Assembly: GCA_025359885.1 (NCBI GenBank)
Contig: JANYDG010000106.1
Location: 1 to 64,000 of the forward strand
Direction of reading: 5' to 3'
DNA from: Acidobacteriota bacterium
GTDB taxonomy: Bacteria; Acidobacteriota; Terriglobia; Terriglobales; Acidobacteriaceae
Length of the DNA stretch: 64,000 nucleotides
This document shows positions 37,929 through 47,016 of the stretch, in pieces (positions within the stretch are counted from its first letter, which is position 1; the number at the start of each line of letters is the position of its first letter). A program made the translations under genes and the position numbers. The notes below the pieces were generated by a model that saw only the letters and a program-made list of their open reading frames with translations, was not told the origin of the DNA and searched no databases.

Positions 37929-37954
37929 CCCATGTCCGAAAATCCGGACATGGG
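37929..37954 (+). repeat. Intergenic hairpin element after lpxD
   Basis: CCCATGTCCG-6 nt-CGGACATGGG is a perfect 10-pair inverted repeat. No T tract follows. It belongs to the same family as the elements at 21588-21673 and 27367-27400. Confidence 0.8.
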
Positions 37955-37990
37955 GGATCCGGATTGTTCGTTGAGGAAAGGAAAGACACT

Positions 37991-38563
37991 ATGGCGGTAT
38001 TGGTGATTTCCGGGAGTGGACGTGGGTCGGGGAAGACGGCGGTTGGGTGTGCGCTGGTGCGGGCGCTGCCGGAGCTGCAGTGGATGGCTGTGAAGGCTAC
38101 TTCGCATGAGCATGCAGCGGTTGCGGGATTGTGGGAAGAGACGGACCGGGCTTCGACCAAGGATACGGGCCGATACCTGGCGGCGGGTGCGGCGCGGTCG
38201 TTTCTGGTAGCTGGGGCGCAGGAATGTCTCGCACAATGGGTAAGCCCGGCACACAGGGGCGATGCTGGCGGGATGCTGGTGGAGTCGAATCGTGTTTCGA
38301 TGGAATGCCTGGCAGGAATCGGCGAACGCACAATGCAGTTAGCTGTGCTGGATGAATCGGTTTGGGGCTGGAAGCCTTCGCTGGGCGCCTGCGTCGTAGA
38401 AGCGGACGCACTGGTGCTTACGGGCGGGTTCCCGGTGGAGCAATTGCCGGCGGAGTTACGAAAAAAGCGGATCTTCTGGATGGTGCGGGGAAGCTGGACT
38501 TCGGCGGAATTGATCTTGTATGTGCGTGAGCGGCTGATTGGAAGAGTTGGTACGCAGCGATAG
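37991..38563 (+). CDS. P-loop NTPase-like protein of unknown role
   Basis: A 190-residue protein with a Walker A motif at its very start (VISGSGRGSGKTAVG). The fold resembles MobB or BioD-type small NTPases. Further conserved-looking parts are MAVKATSHEHAA and DTGRYLAAGAARSFLV, similar to the substrate-side helices of MobB-like proteins. The C terminus has a weak VLTGGFP loop. ATG 37991 is preferred over the track start. It is near lpxD, but a lipid A role is not evident. A MobB-like or dethiobiotin-synthase-like function is possible but unproven. Confidence 0.78.
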   Translation: MAVLVISGSGRGSGKTAVGCALVRALPELQWMAVKATSHEHAAVAGLWEETDRASTKDTGRYLAAGAARSFLVAGAQECLAQWVSPAHRGDAGGMLVESNRVSMECLAGIGERTMQLAVLDESVWGWKPSLGACVVEADALVLTGGFPVEQLPAELRKKRIFWMVRGSWTSAELILYVRERLIGRVGTQR

Positions 38564-38861
38564 AGGCTCTGGCGAGCCGATTTCGTCCGCTCGACAGATT
38601 TGATGGGAAGACCGACCCTCATCAACATAGGTCATTCATTCACTAAAAAATTACACGATACGGTAACGAGTTTTACTTCCTGGGTCCAGGATTTGATCTG
38701 TGCTGCCCGCTGATTGTTTCTCTACTGGAGCGCTCAGCGGCGCGGCGCAGTCTTTCCCCTCTTTCTTTTAACGGTTGCACCCTGCGAAGCGCGGTTCGGT
38801 CAGCGTGAACTTCGACAAACCAGAGGCAACGCCTCGATTCGGAATGCCCAGGAGAAAACAC
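38564..38861. other. Intergenic region before the phosphoesterase gene
   Basis: About 300 bases. No -35/-10 pair stands out. AGGAG lies seven bases before ATG 38862. An AT-rich stretch at 38638-38690 is the most likely promoter area. No repeats were seen. Confidence 0.35.
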
Positions 38862-41858
38862 ATGCAGAGGAAACAGACCCACCGGCGGGTGATTTTGGCC
38901 ATGATGGCCATGGCGTGCGCCTTGCTCACCTTGGATGCCGCGACTGCCCAATTGAACAATGGTCGGCCACAGAAGGTCAGTACTGGCCAGATCATTACCC
39001 CGCTTGCTCAGAACGGCGCCACTTTCCGAGCCCTGAACCCCGGGCTTGCTGATGATCCAAATTTCACTGTCGGTCAAGCAGTTACGACGACCGTGAGCCC
39101 AGACGGAAAGACGCTTCTGATTTTGACCAGCGGCTTCAATTCGCAGGCGTTTACGACGGGAGTCAATGCGGGAAATGTGAACGCCGCCGACTCAAACGAA
39201 TATGTGTTTGTGTTTGATATTTCGACGCGAGTCGCCGTGCAGAAGCAGGTGATTCAGGTGCACAACACGTACAGTGGTTTGGTCTTCAACCCGAATGGAC
39301 AGCAGTTCTACGTGTCGGGCGGGGCGGACGACATTGTGCATGTATTCACGCTGGTGAGCAGTGTCTGGACGGAATCGCAGGTTCCGGTATCTCTGGGGCA
39401 CTATGCGACGGCGAATCCGTCGAAGGGCAGTTACGGTGGACTTGGCTTGATCACGAAGCCGATGGCGTCAGGCCTGGGGATTTCGCAGGATGGCAATACC
39501 CTGGTGGTGGCCAACTACGAGAACGACTCGATCAGTGTGCTGACGGGGACGGCTGGTACGTGGGCAAAGACGGGTGAGTTTGATCTGCGTCCAGGCAAGA
39601 GCGATCCGACGCTTACGGGCGTGGCTGGTGGCGAATTCCCTTACTGGGTTTCGATCGTGGGCAACAGTACGGCGTATGTTTCGAGCATCCGGGATCGCGA
39701 GATCGATGTGGTGAATGTGGCTGGAACTCCCGCGCTGGTGACGCGCATCAAGGTGACGGGGAGTCCCAACCGGTCTGTACTGAGTGCGGACCAGTCAATG
39801 CTCTATGTCTCAGAAGACAACAGCGATACTGTGGCGGCGATCAACACGGCCAATAACTCCCTGGTGGCGGAGTTCAATGTCTCTTTGCCTCAGCAGGCCT
39901 CGAGCAACCCACACGACTACCGTGGCGCAAATCCGAATAGTGTAGCGTTGTCGCCGGACGGGAAGACGCTGTATGTGACCGATGGCGGGCTGAACGCCGT
40001 GGCGGTGGTGCAGTTAAGCAGTGTGGCTAGCAACAGCCAGGTGATTGGGCTGATTCCGACGGGTTTCTATCCCAACTCGGTTAGCGTGAGTGCGGATGGC
40101 AAGCGGCTGTTCATTGTGAACGGTAAGAGTGGCAACGGGCCCAACCCGGATTACTGCTACCAGGGCGTACCCAACGGTGGAGGCACAACGCCGAATTGCA
40201 ACGCAACGAACGGCTACGACCTGCAGTTGACCAAGGCAGGATTCCAGACCGTAAAGGTACCCAAACCGGCGGAGTTGAGCCTGTTGACCGAGCAGGTCTT
40301 CCGAAACGACCATCTGAATCTCCAGCTTGCGGCTGAAAATGAAGAAGACGCCAAAATAGCCGAACTGCACAAGCGGATCAAGCATGTGATTTACATCATC
40401 AAGGAAAACCGCACCTACGATCAGGTGCTTGGCGATCTGCCGGAGGGCAACGGTGATCCAACGTTGACGCAATTCGGAGCGGCGATTACGCCGAACCTGC
40501 ACAAGATTGCCAACGACTTTGTAGACTTTGACAATTTCAGAACTGCTTCGGAGGTGAGCGGCGACGGCTGGCCGTGGTCAACCTCGGCGCGCACGACGGA
40601 CACAATCGAGAAGGAAATTCCGGTGAACTACGCGGGCCGCGGGGGTGACAACAACTCCGAGGGTACCAACCGCAACCTCAACGTGGGCATTGGCAACTAC
40701 TTTGCCCGCATCGGTGCCGATCCGCTGACGGCTGCCAATGGCGTTGATCCGAACGTACTGCCAGGCACGGCCAATATGGCGGCACCGGATAGCGCGGATG
40801 GCGGCGTTGGAGAAGGCTACATCTGGAATGCCGCAGGCGCCGCTGGCCTGACGGTGCGTGATTACGGAATGTTTGTGGACATAGCCCGGTACAACCTGCC
40901 GGCCGCCTTTGGCTCGATCAATATTGCCGAGGATCCGACGCCCTTTGCCGACAACCTGGTGGTTGCGCACTCGACCAGCCCATTCCTTGCACCGTTTACC
41001 GATCCCTACTTCCGCGGATTCGACAACAGCTTCCCGGACTACTACCGCTTCCAGGAGTGGAATCGCGAGTTCCAGCAGTTTGACGCGAATGGCAACCTGC
41101 CTAACCTGTCGCTGGTGCGTATCATGCACGACCACACAGGCAACTTTGACACCGCAATCAATGGCGTGAACACGCCTGTGCTGCAGGTGGCAGACAACGA
41201 CTACGCCGTGGGTCTGCTGGTGGAGGCCGTGGCAAACAGCAAGAGCTACCATGACAACACGCTGATTTTCATCATCGAAGATGACTCGCAGGACGGTGGC
41301 GATCACGTGGATGCGCATCGCAGCACGGCCTACATTGTTGGACCGTATGTGCGGCACGGCAAGGTGGATTCACGCTTCTACAACACGGTGAGCATGCTGC
41401 GCACGATTGAGGATATCCTCGGTACGCCGCATCTGAACCTGAACGATGCCAACACCCATCCGATGGCGAGCGCATTTGACCTGAACCAGAAGAAATGGAG
41501 CTTCGCAGCAGCACCGTCGGGTCTGCTTGCGGCGACGACCCTGCCGATTCCAGCCAGTGCGTTTTCATCGAGCGCTTTGGCAGAAGCAAGCAACATGAAG
41601 CAGTTGCATGGTGCGGCATGGTGGGCGAAGCGCACCAAAGGGATGGACTTCTCTGTAGAAGATCGTCTGGATTCGAACGAATACAACCGCCTGTTGTGGA
41701 CGGGAATCATGGGCAACAAGCCTTACCCGACCAGGCGCAGCGGCCGTGACATGAGCAAGAATCGGGAGGAGCTGCTGAAGAAGAGCCAGCAGGCTCCGAC
41801 TGCCCAGAGCGCACCGAAGCTGGAGACGCAGGGTGGTGTGGCTGGCAGTGCGCGATAA
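38862..41858 (+). CDS. Exported YncE-like beta-propeller/phosphoesterase fusion
   Basis: A 998-residue secreted protein. After the signal peptide (VILAMMAMACALLTLDAATA) come about 450 residues of beta-propeller repeats with VSPDGKTLLIL-, VALSPDGKTLYVTDGG- and VSVSADGKRLFIVNG-type blades. A phosphoesterase/alkaline-phosphatase-like domain follows, beginning near HVIYIIKENRTYDQVLGDL and including DNFRTASEVSGDGWPWS and DDSQDGGDHVDAHRSTAYIVGPY. This order is common in Acidobacteria. It probably hydrolyses extracellular phosphate esters. The start is fixed by AGGAG seven bases upstream. Confidence 0.9.
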   Translation: MQRKQTHRRVILAMMAMACALLTLDAATAQLNNGRPQKVSTGQIITPLAQNGATFRALNPGLADDPNFTVGQAVTTTVSPDGKTLLILTSGFNSQAFTTGVNAGNVNAADSNEYVFVFDISTRVAVQKQVIQVHNTYSGLVFNPNGQQFYVSGGADDIVHVFTLVSSVWTESQVPVSLGHYATANPSKGSYGGLGLITKPMASGLGISQDGNTLVVANYENDSISVLTGTAGTWAKTGEFDLRPGKSDPTLTGVAGGEFPYWVSIVGNSTAYVSSIRDREIDVVNVAGTPALVTRIKVTGSPNRSVLSADQSMLYVSEDNSDTVAAINTANNSLVAEFNVSLPQQASSNPHDYRGANPNSVALSPDGKTLYVTDGGLNAVAVVQLSSVASNSQVIGLIPTGFYPNSVSVSADGKRLFIVNGKSGNGPNPDYCYQGVPNGGGTTPNCNATNGYDLQLTKAGFQTVKVPKPAELSLLTEQVFRNDHLNLQLAAENEEDAKIAELHKRIKHVIYIIKENRTYDQVLGDLPEGNGDPTLTQFGAAITPNLHKIANDFVDFDNFRTASEVSGDGWPWSTSARTTDTIEKEIPVNYAGRGGDNNSEGTNRNLNVGIGNYFARIGADPLTAANGVDPNVLPGTANMAAPDSADGGVGEGYIWNAAGAAGLTVRDYGMFVDIARYNLPAAFGSINIAEDPTPFADNLVVAHSTSPFLAPFTDPYFRGFDNSFPDYYRFQEWNREFQQFDANGNLPNLSLVRIMHDHTGNFDTAINGVNTPVLQVADNDYAVGLLVEAVANSKSYHDNTLIFIIEDDSQDGGDHVDAHRSTAYIVGPYVRHGKVDSRFYNTVSMLRTIEDILGTPHLNLNDANTHPMASAFDLNQKKWSFAAAPSGLLAATTLPIPASAFSSSALAEASNMKQLHGAAWWAKRTKGMDFSVEDRLDSNEYNRLLWTGIMGNKPYPTRRSGRDMSKNREELLKKSQQAPTAQSAPKLETQGGVAGSAR

Positions 41859-41990
41859 CTCGAATTGACCTTGGAGATGGGCTGCAGATTGGCCTGCGTG
41901 CGAGGATCAACCTTGCTCAAACTGAAATCCTCCATGGCGGCTATTTGGGCGCTGTGGGGGATTTTTCTTTGGCCGCATCCGGTGGTCCAG

Positions 41991-42467
41991 TTATGCAAGG
42001 GGTTTGCGGTAGACGAGGAAGCCGGATTTTTCTGCGACTTTGTCGTAGAGCTTCATTGCGGTGAGGTTGGTTTCATGGGTAAGCCAATAGACGCGGCTTG
42101 AGCCGGCCTGGCGGGCTTGCTCTGCAACGGCCTCGACGAGCTGGCGTGCAATGCCCTTGCCGCGATAAGCCTCATCGGTGAAGAGGTCGTTGAGATAGCA
42201 GGTGGGGGCGATGGTGATGGTGTTGCGATGGAAGAGATAGTGGACGATGCCGACTAACTTGCTGGCGGAAGAGACTTGTAACTCGGCGACAAGGCAGTAC
42301 ATGGGTTCGTCGGGGTCGTGGAAGCGGGCCCAGGTGGTTTGCGTTACCTCTTCGGGAAGGGCTGTGGGGCCGGACCGGTGGTAGAAGTGGTTATAGCCAT
42401 GCCAGAGGGGGAGCCATTGGGCGTGGTCGGATGGGGTAGCGGTGCGGATGGCGATGGTCAGGGGCAT
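41991..42467 (-). CDS. GNAT family N-acetyltransferase
   Basis: A 158-residue acetyltransferase. The acetyl-CoA-binding motif A (DEAYRGKGIARQLVEAVAEQA) and the motif B end (ETNLTAMKLYDKVAEKSGF) are clear. The N-terminal part (IRTATPSDHAQWLPLW) fits the fold. GGAG lies five bases before the ATG. The substrate cannot be predicted. It is convergent with the phosphoesterase gene. Confidence 0.9.
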   Translation of the reverse strand: MPLTIAIRTATPSDHAQWLPLWHGYNHFYHRSGPTALPEEVTQTTWARFHDPDEPMYCLVAELQVSSASKLVGIVHYLFHRNTITIAPTCYLNDLFTDEAYRGKGIARQLVEAVAEQARQAGSSRVYWLTHETNLTAMKLYDKVAEKSGFLVYRKPLA

Positions 42468-42481
42468 TTCAGCTCCGGTAA

Positions 42482-42620
42482 AGCAGATTCGACTTAGGGG
42501 AATGAATGAATAAAAGGTACCGGAAGTTGCATAAACAACAGTAGATTCCCCGCGGGAATAACAACGAAATAAGTAAAGGCAGAGGCAATCGCAGATCCTT
42601 CGCCTTGCTCAGGATGACAA
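42482..42620 (+). repeat. Cluster of interspersed repeat elements
   Basis: Three short elements share this gap. 42482 onward (AGCAGATTC...GGGGAATGAATGA) and 42540 onward (AGTAGATTCCCCGCGGGAAT) are related to the unit at 45712-45770. 42593-42620 (AGATCCTTCGCCTTGCTCAGG) matches 25941-25966. All can form short hairpins. Confidence 0.65.
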
Positions 42621-42646
42621 ATGTTGGGTTTGCTGACCTCTGTGGA

Positions 42647-43993
42647 TTAGCAGCGGAGGATTTTATTGCTGGATATGCCCTTGGTGGCGTTGCGGGTGTC
42701 GATTACTAACTTCGATTGGGCGACTATTTGCTGGTAGTTATAGCTGGAGTGGTCGGTGACGATGACTACGGCGTCGTAGCTGCCCAGGTCGTCCAGCGGG
42801 GTGTTGGCCATGTTGAGGGCATAGTGGCGGCCCTGGCCTACCTTTGGGAAGAAGGGGTCGTTGTAGGCGACCTTTGCGCCGCGATCGCGGAGTAACTCGA
42901 GGATGGTGAGGCTAGGGGATTCGCGGAGGTCGTCGATGTCGCGTTTGTAGGCCAGGCCCAGGACTATGATCTTGCTGCCTTTGATGGATTTGCTGTGGTC
43001 GTTGAGGCCGGCGGCGATCTGGTCGAGGACGAAATAGGGCATGGCGGTGTTGACTTCGCCGGCAAGCTCGATGAAGCGGGTGTGGAAGTCGAACTGTTTG
43101 GCTTTCCAACTGAGGTAGAAGGGGTCGATGGGGATGCAGTGGCCGCCGAGGCCGGGGCCGGGGTAGAAGGCCTGGAAGCCGAAGGGCTTGGTTTTGGCGG
43201 CGTCGATGACCTCGTGGATATCGATGCCCATGCGCATGCAGAGCTGCTTGAGCTCGTTGACGAGGGCGATGTTGACGCAGCGGTAGATGTTTTCGAGGAG
43301 CTTTGTCATCTCGGCGACGCCTGGTGAGCTGACGGGGATGACGCGGCGGAAGATGGCGCCGTACATGGCGGCGGCGAGTTCTGAGGCGCTGGGGCCGCAG
43401 CCGCCTACGACTTTGGGGATGTCGTGGCGAGCGACGGTGTCGTTGCCGGGATCTTCGCGCTCGGGGCTGAAGGCGACGTGCAAACCGCCGTCCTCGTGGG
43501 TGCGGGCGACCTTGAGGCCGGATTTGTTTCCGGATTCGAGGCGGGGGACGACTAATTCTTCTGTCGTTCCGGGGTAGGTGGTGCTTTCGAGGACGATGAG
43601 CTGGCCCTCTTTGACGTACGGGGCAATCGACTCTACGGTGCCGGTGACGTAGGTGAGGTCGGGCTCGTGGTATTCGTTGAGCGGGGTGGGGACGCAGATG
43701 ATGACGGCGTCCATTTCGGCGACGTCGGCGTAGTTGGCAGTGGCGCAGAAGCCGGATTTTTGGGCTTTTTGGATGGATTCAGGGGTGATGCGGACGATGT
43801 AGCTGCCGCCGGCGTTGAGGGTGGCGACCTTTTCGGCTGCGATGTCGAAGCCAGTGACGCGGAAGCCTTCGTCGGAGAAGAGGAGGGCGAGGGGCAGTCC
43901 GACGTAGCCCATGCCGACGATGCCGATGCGGGCTTCACGGGATGAGAACTTTTGCTTGAGGGCTTCGAGGGTGGTGCTGGTCGATGAGGTCAT
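42647..43993 (-). CDS. Nucleotide sugar dehydrogenase (UDP-HexNAc dehydrogenase type)
   Basis: A 448-residue enzyme of the UDP-glucose/UDP-ManNAc dehydrogenase family. The NAD site reads GIVGMGYVGLPLALLFSDEGF, and the catalytic cysteine is in GGHCIPIDPFYLSWKA. The sequence fits the WbpA/TviB/WecC branch better than UDP-glucose dehydrogenase, because of the PFYLSWKAKQF stretch and the EREDPGN motif. It supplies a uronic acid sugar for surface polysaccharide. Its start overlaps the stop of the membrane protein gene by four bases. Confidence 0.9.
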   Translation of the reverse strand: MTSSTSTTLEALKQKFSSREARIGIVGMGYVGLPLALLFSDEGFRVTGFDIAAEKVATLNAGGSYIVRITPESIQKAQKSGFCATANYADVAEMDAVIICVPTPLNEYHEPDLTYVTGTVESIAPYVKEGQLIVLESTTYPGTTEELVVPRLESGNKSGLKVARTHEDGGLHVAFSPEREDPGNDTVARHDIPKVVGGCGPSASELAAAMYGAIFRRVIPVSSPGVAEMTKLLENIYRCVNIALVNELKQLCMRMGIDIHEVIDAAKTKPFGFQAFYPGPGLGGHCIPIDPFYLSWKAKQFDFHTRFIELAGEVNTAMPYFVLDQIAAGLNDHSKSIKGSKIIVLGLAYKRDIDDLRESPSLTILELLRDRGAKVAYNDPFFPKVGQGRHYALNMANTPLDDLGSYDAVVIVTDHSSYNYQQIVAQSKLVIDTRNATKGISSNKILRC

Positions 43994-44565
43994 GGCTCTC
44001 TGATTGTACGGCGGGTGGGTGGGGTGGCAGAGGCTGATGGGACAGCCAGGCCCAATGCAGAGATGCCGGATTCGTCGCCGTGGAGTAGCGAGGTTGGGGA
44101 GTGGTCGCCGCGCTCAAGAAGTGGAAATTTTGCGCGTACTTTGTCGGCTATGTGGTTGGCTTGTTCCTCATTCAGCGCGGCCAGGAGCTCTCTCTGGTTG
44201 ATGTAGAGACCTGAGTTTTCCTCTTCGTTCCCGATGGAATAGCTGAATGTCTCGATCTGGCTGGCTTGAACGACGACATGGGTTTTGAACGCCCGGCCTA
44301 GATTTCCGATTGCTTCGATTCCCCTATCGGAGACGGTGATGGTGGTAACAGGTCCATTGAGGTAGTTAGCAAGGAAGGCTCCAAAGGCGAGGACGCAAAA
44401 CAGAAGGGGCCACCAACTGTGAGCGTATAGCGCATAGGCGGCGACGCACCCCACCACGATGGGGCCGACTAGCAGGTCGGCGAGGCCGAGTTCGCGTTCC
44501 AGAACGAACTGGAGGCGATCGGGTTCTTCGATGGTGATGACTTTGGTTTGGCTGACGAGTTTCAC
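43990..44565 (-). CDS. Membrane protein of unknown function
   Basis: A 191-residue protein with two transmembrane helices (LLVGPIVVGCVAAYALYA and WPLLFCVLAFGAFLANYLNG) and a soluble C-terminal half. The layout is like YcxB- or PH-like bacterial membrane proteins (N-terminal strand, two helices, then beta strands), but no motif confirms this. The start is a GTG with no clear ribosome binding site. It overlaps the nucleotide sugar dehydrogenase gene by four bases, so the two are probably co-transcribed. Confidence 0.75.
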   Translation of the reverse strand: MKLVSQTKVITIEEPDRLQFVLERELGLADLLVGPIVVGCVAAYALYAHSWWPLLFCVLAFGAFLANYLNGPVTTITVSDRGIEAIGNLGRAFKTHVVVQASQIETFSYSIGNEEENSGLYINQRELLAALNEEQANHIADKVRAKFPLLERGDHSPTSLLHGDESGISALGLAVPSASATPPTRRTIREP

Positions 44566-44870
44566 ATAAAGATCTTAGGACGTTTCAGCAGAGAGTGGGA
44601 CGGGCTTTCAGCCCCTGTTTCTTGTTCGGCTAACGTTTTCTGAGCCGATAGCCCACGCTGGGATGGTTTGCGCCTTTCGCGCGTGTGTGTTTCGATGCGA
44701 GGTGGTGGCTGCGGTGCTGTTAAGGTTGCCGGAATTGCGTGTGCGCACTGGGCGCAAATATGGGCCCACCCTGGCCACAAAAACAACGGTGTGGCGAAGG
44801 TGGGTACTCGGATTTCGTCCACGGTTTAGAATTGCGGCGGCTAAGGATTGTATTGGAATGGGTGATTTGA
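44566..44870. other. Intergenic region with two hairpin elements
   Basis: 305 bases between divergent genes. GGGCTTTCAGCCC at 44602-44614 is a short hairpin. 44765-44804 is a nested one, CCCACC-GCCACA-loop-TGTGGC-GGTGGG, whose 5' half recurs at 21571. Promoters for both neighbours must lie here, but no clear match was found. Confidence 0.55.
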
Positions 44871-45653
44871 ATGAAAGATGGAATTGGTTTACGTGTGGTT
44901 CAAGTTGCGGTATTTTTCCTTGCTATGGCTGGGTCGTTGGGGGCGCAGCCGACTGAGAAGGTTCCGGCGCATGGGCGGATGGTGCGGCTGTTCGATGGCA
45001 AGAGTCTGGCGGGGTTTGACACTCTACTGCGGTCGCAGGGGGTGAATCGTGATCCGGAGCATGTGTTCGCGGTGGATGACGGCGTGATTCATGTTTCGGG
45101 GAATGACTTTGGTGGGATTGTGACGCAGAAATCGTATGGGGACTACTATCTGCGGGCGGAGTTCAAGTGGGGAGAAAAGACATATCAGGAGAAGGTGGGC
45201 AAGGCGCGGGATTGCGGGATTTTGTACCACATTGACGAGCCTCTGACGGAGGTACCGAAGGAGGTGTGGCCGAGGGCGTTTGAGTTTCAGATCCAGGAGG
45301 GTGGAACGGGGGATATCTGGCTGGTGAAGGGCGCGTCGTTGAAGGTGAAAGGCGTGGCAGTGACGAGCGAGGACAAGGCGGGGCCAAACCGGTACGTGAA
45401 GTCGCAGCGGTTTGGGGGCGGCGTATGGAAGGATTTGACGGGGTATCGCGACCCGACCGGCGAGGTGGAGAGGCCGAAGGGCGAGTGGAACAGGCTGGAG
45501 CTGGTGGCGAAGGGCGATCACGTCTGGTATTTCGTGAATGGGAAGCTAGTGAATGAGGGGACGGAGCTGAACGCGGTGAAGGGGAGGATTCTGTTTCAGA
45601 CGGAGGGGGCTGAGGTGTATTACCGGGGGTTGGAAATTGCGCCTTTGAAGTAA
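44871..45653 (+). CDS. DUF1080 (3-keto-disaccharide hydrolase-like) secreted protein
   Basis: A 260-residue exported protein with signal peptide (VAVFFLAMAGSLGAQ). The DUF1080 fold, a concanavalin-like sandwich, is indicated by MVRLFDGKSLAGFDT, GGIVTQKSYGDYYLRAEFKWG, DCGILYHIDEP, WPRAFEFQIQEGGTGDIW and a C-terminal EGAEVYYRGLEIAPL. Family members are linked to hydrolysis or binding of keto-sugars. It lies among polysaccharide genes, but no direct link is shown. Confidence 0.9.
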   Translation: MKDGIGLRVVQVAVFFLAMAGSLGAQPTEKVPAHGRMVRLFDGKSLAGFDTLLRSQGVNRDPEHVFAVDDGVIHVSGNDFGGIVTQKSYGDYYLRAEFKWGEKTYQEKVGKARDCGILYHIDEPLTEVPKEVWPRAFEFQIQEGGTGDIWLVKGASLKVKGVAVTSEDKAGPNRYVKSQRFGGGVWKDLTGYRDPTGEVERPKGEWNRLELVAKGDHVWYFVNGKLVNEGTELNAVKGRILFQTEGAEVYYRGLEIAPLK

Positions 45654-45711
45654 GGAGAACGACAGACAGGCGAGTGTCAGCGTGAGTGTGGAGTTTGAAT
45701 GGCAACGGTAG

Positions 45712-45770
45712 AAGCAGATTCCCTTAGGGAATGACAGCCAGAAAAACAGCGAAAAAGACAAAAGCAAGCG
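45712..45770 (+). repeat. Interspersed GATTCCC/GGGAAT hairpin element
   Basis: AGCAGATTCCCTTAGGGAATGACA followed by an A-rich tail with AAAAAGACAAAAGC-like words. It resembles the elements at 42482 and 42540. ATTCCC-tta-GGGAAT forms a small hairpin. Downstream, GGGTAGGGCACCCCGAC near 45822 is another hairpin-prone word. Confidence 0.6.
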
Positions 45771-45897
45771 CAACGACTGGCGAACTCCTAACCTTTCAAA
45801 CCTTCCCGCAACAGGGGCGGTATGGGTAGGGCACCCCGACTGGTTTCGATTGGCGGACGGATTGGTATGCTGAGTTTTGTGGTTTTGGAGGTTTTTC

Positions 45898-46845
45898 TTG
45901 GCGAAGTATCTGGTGACGGGAGCGGCGGGGTTTATTGGGCGGTCCATTGCAGCAGCTTTGATTGCTCGCGGAGATTCGGTGCGCGGGGTGGACAATTTCT
46001 CGACAGGCAAGCGGGAAAACCTCGTGGGATTGGAGGCGATGGAGTTCATCGAGGGAGACCTGGCGGACCTCGTTGTTTGCGATGAAGCTTGCGGCGGGGT
46101 TGATGTGATCTTTCACGAGGCGGCATTGCCTTCCGTGCCGCGTTCAGTGCTGGACCCGATTGCCTCGAATGTAGCGTGTGTGGATGCGACGGTAAACCTG
46201 CTGTGGGCGGCGAAGGAGGCCGGGGTGCGGCGGGTGGTTTATGCAGCTTCTTCTTCGGCCTATGGGGATACGCCGACGTTGCCGAAACATGAGTTGATGC
46301 TGCCGAATCCGATTTCGCCCTATGCGGTGGCGAAGCTGGCGGGGGAGTACTACCTGCGGTCGTTCTGGCGGGTTTATGGGCTGGAGACGGTGGCGCTGCG
46401 TTACTTCAATGTGTTTGGGCCGTATCAGGACCCGACTTCGCAGTACTCGGGGGTTCTGGCGGTGTTTTGCCGGAAGATGCTGGCGGGGGAAGTGCCAACG
46501 ATTTATGGGGATGGGGAGACGAGCCGGGACTTTACCTTCATTGCGAATACGGTTGAAGGGAATCTGTTGGCTGCGGCGGCGCCGGGGGAATTGGTTGCCG
46601 GACGGGTGATGAACCTGGCTACCGGGGTTCGGATCACTTTGAATGAAGTGGTCGAGGTGCTGCGGGGCATTACCGGCTATGCCGGGCCGGTGAACTATGA
46701 GCCGGAACGGGCCGGAGACATCAAGCATTCTCTGGCAGATATTTCCCTGGCGGGGGAGTTGCTGGGGTATGCGCCAGCGGTGAGTTTTGAGGATGGGTTG
46801 CGGCGGACGGTGGAGTGGTATCGAAGTACAGGGAATAGCGAATAG
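45898..46845 (+). CDS. NAD-dependent sugar epimerase (UDP-HexNAc 4-epimerase type)
   Basis: A 315-residue extended SDR enzyme. The NAD motif is GAAGFIG and the catalytic pair is in YAVAKLAGEYY with SSSAYGD before it. The YFNVFGPYQDPTSQYSGVLAVF stretch resembles WbpP/Gne-type UDP-N-acetylhexosamine 4-epimerases. The TTG at 45898 is chosen because GGAGG lies six bases upstream; the track start adds seven residues. It provides a sugar for the polysaccharide genes downstream. The C-terminal codons run into a GGGAATAGCGAATAGGGACGAG purine-rich stretch. Confidence 0.88.
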   Translation: MAKYLVTGAAGFIGRSIAAALIARGDSVRGVDNFSTGKRENLVGLEAMEFIEGDLADLVVCDEACGGVDVIFHEAALPSVPRSVLDPIASNVACVDATVNLLWAAKEAGVRRVVYAASSSAYGDTPTLPKHELMLPNPISPYAVAKLAGEYYLRSFWRVYGLETVALRYFNVFGPYQDPTSQYSGVLAVFCRKMLAGEVPTIYGDGETSRDFTFIANTVEGNLLAAAAPGELVAGRVMNLATGVRITLNEVVEVLRGITGYAGPVNYEPERAGDIKHSLADISLAGELLGYAPAVSFEDGLRRTVEWYRSTGNSE

Positions 46846-47016
46846 GGACGAGCAAGCTTGCTGCATGGAGATAGGCAGCATTTCGATTTGATTTGACGGA
46901 ATGGCGGGAATGGGGGAGACTTCTCCCTAGTTTCCTTGCACCGCTTGTATTGATTTTCCCAAATTTGCGCAGAGATACCTTGCTGGATCCGTTTCCAGGC
47001 TTGAAGGAATGACTGC
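46846..47016 (+). promoter_or_regulatory. Upstream region of the polysaccharide export genes
   Basis: The inverted repeat GGGAGA-ct-TCTCCC at 46914-46927 could be a regulator site. No strong -35/-10 pair was seen. AAGGA lies about eight bases before the GTG at 47017. Confidence 0.35.

Noticed and set aside
36814-38628. 604-codon minus-strand ORF
   Set aside because: It lies opposite the lpxL-like, lpxD and P-loop genes, which have clear family motifs. Its translation is Arg/Pro/Ser-rich with no domain, typical of a GC-rich shadow frame.
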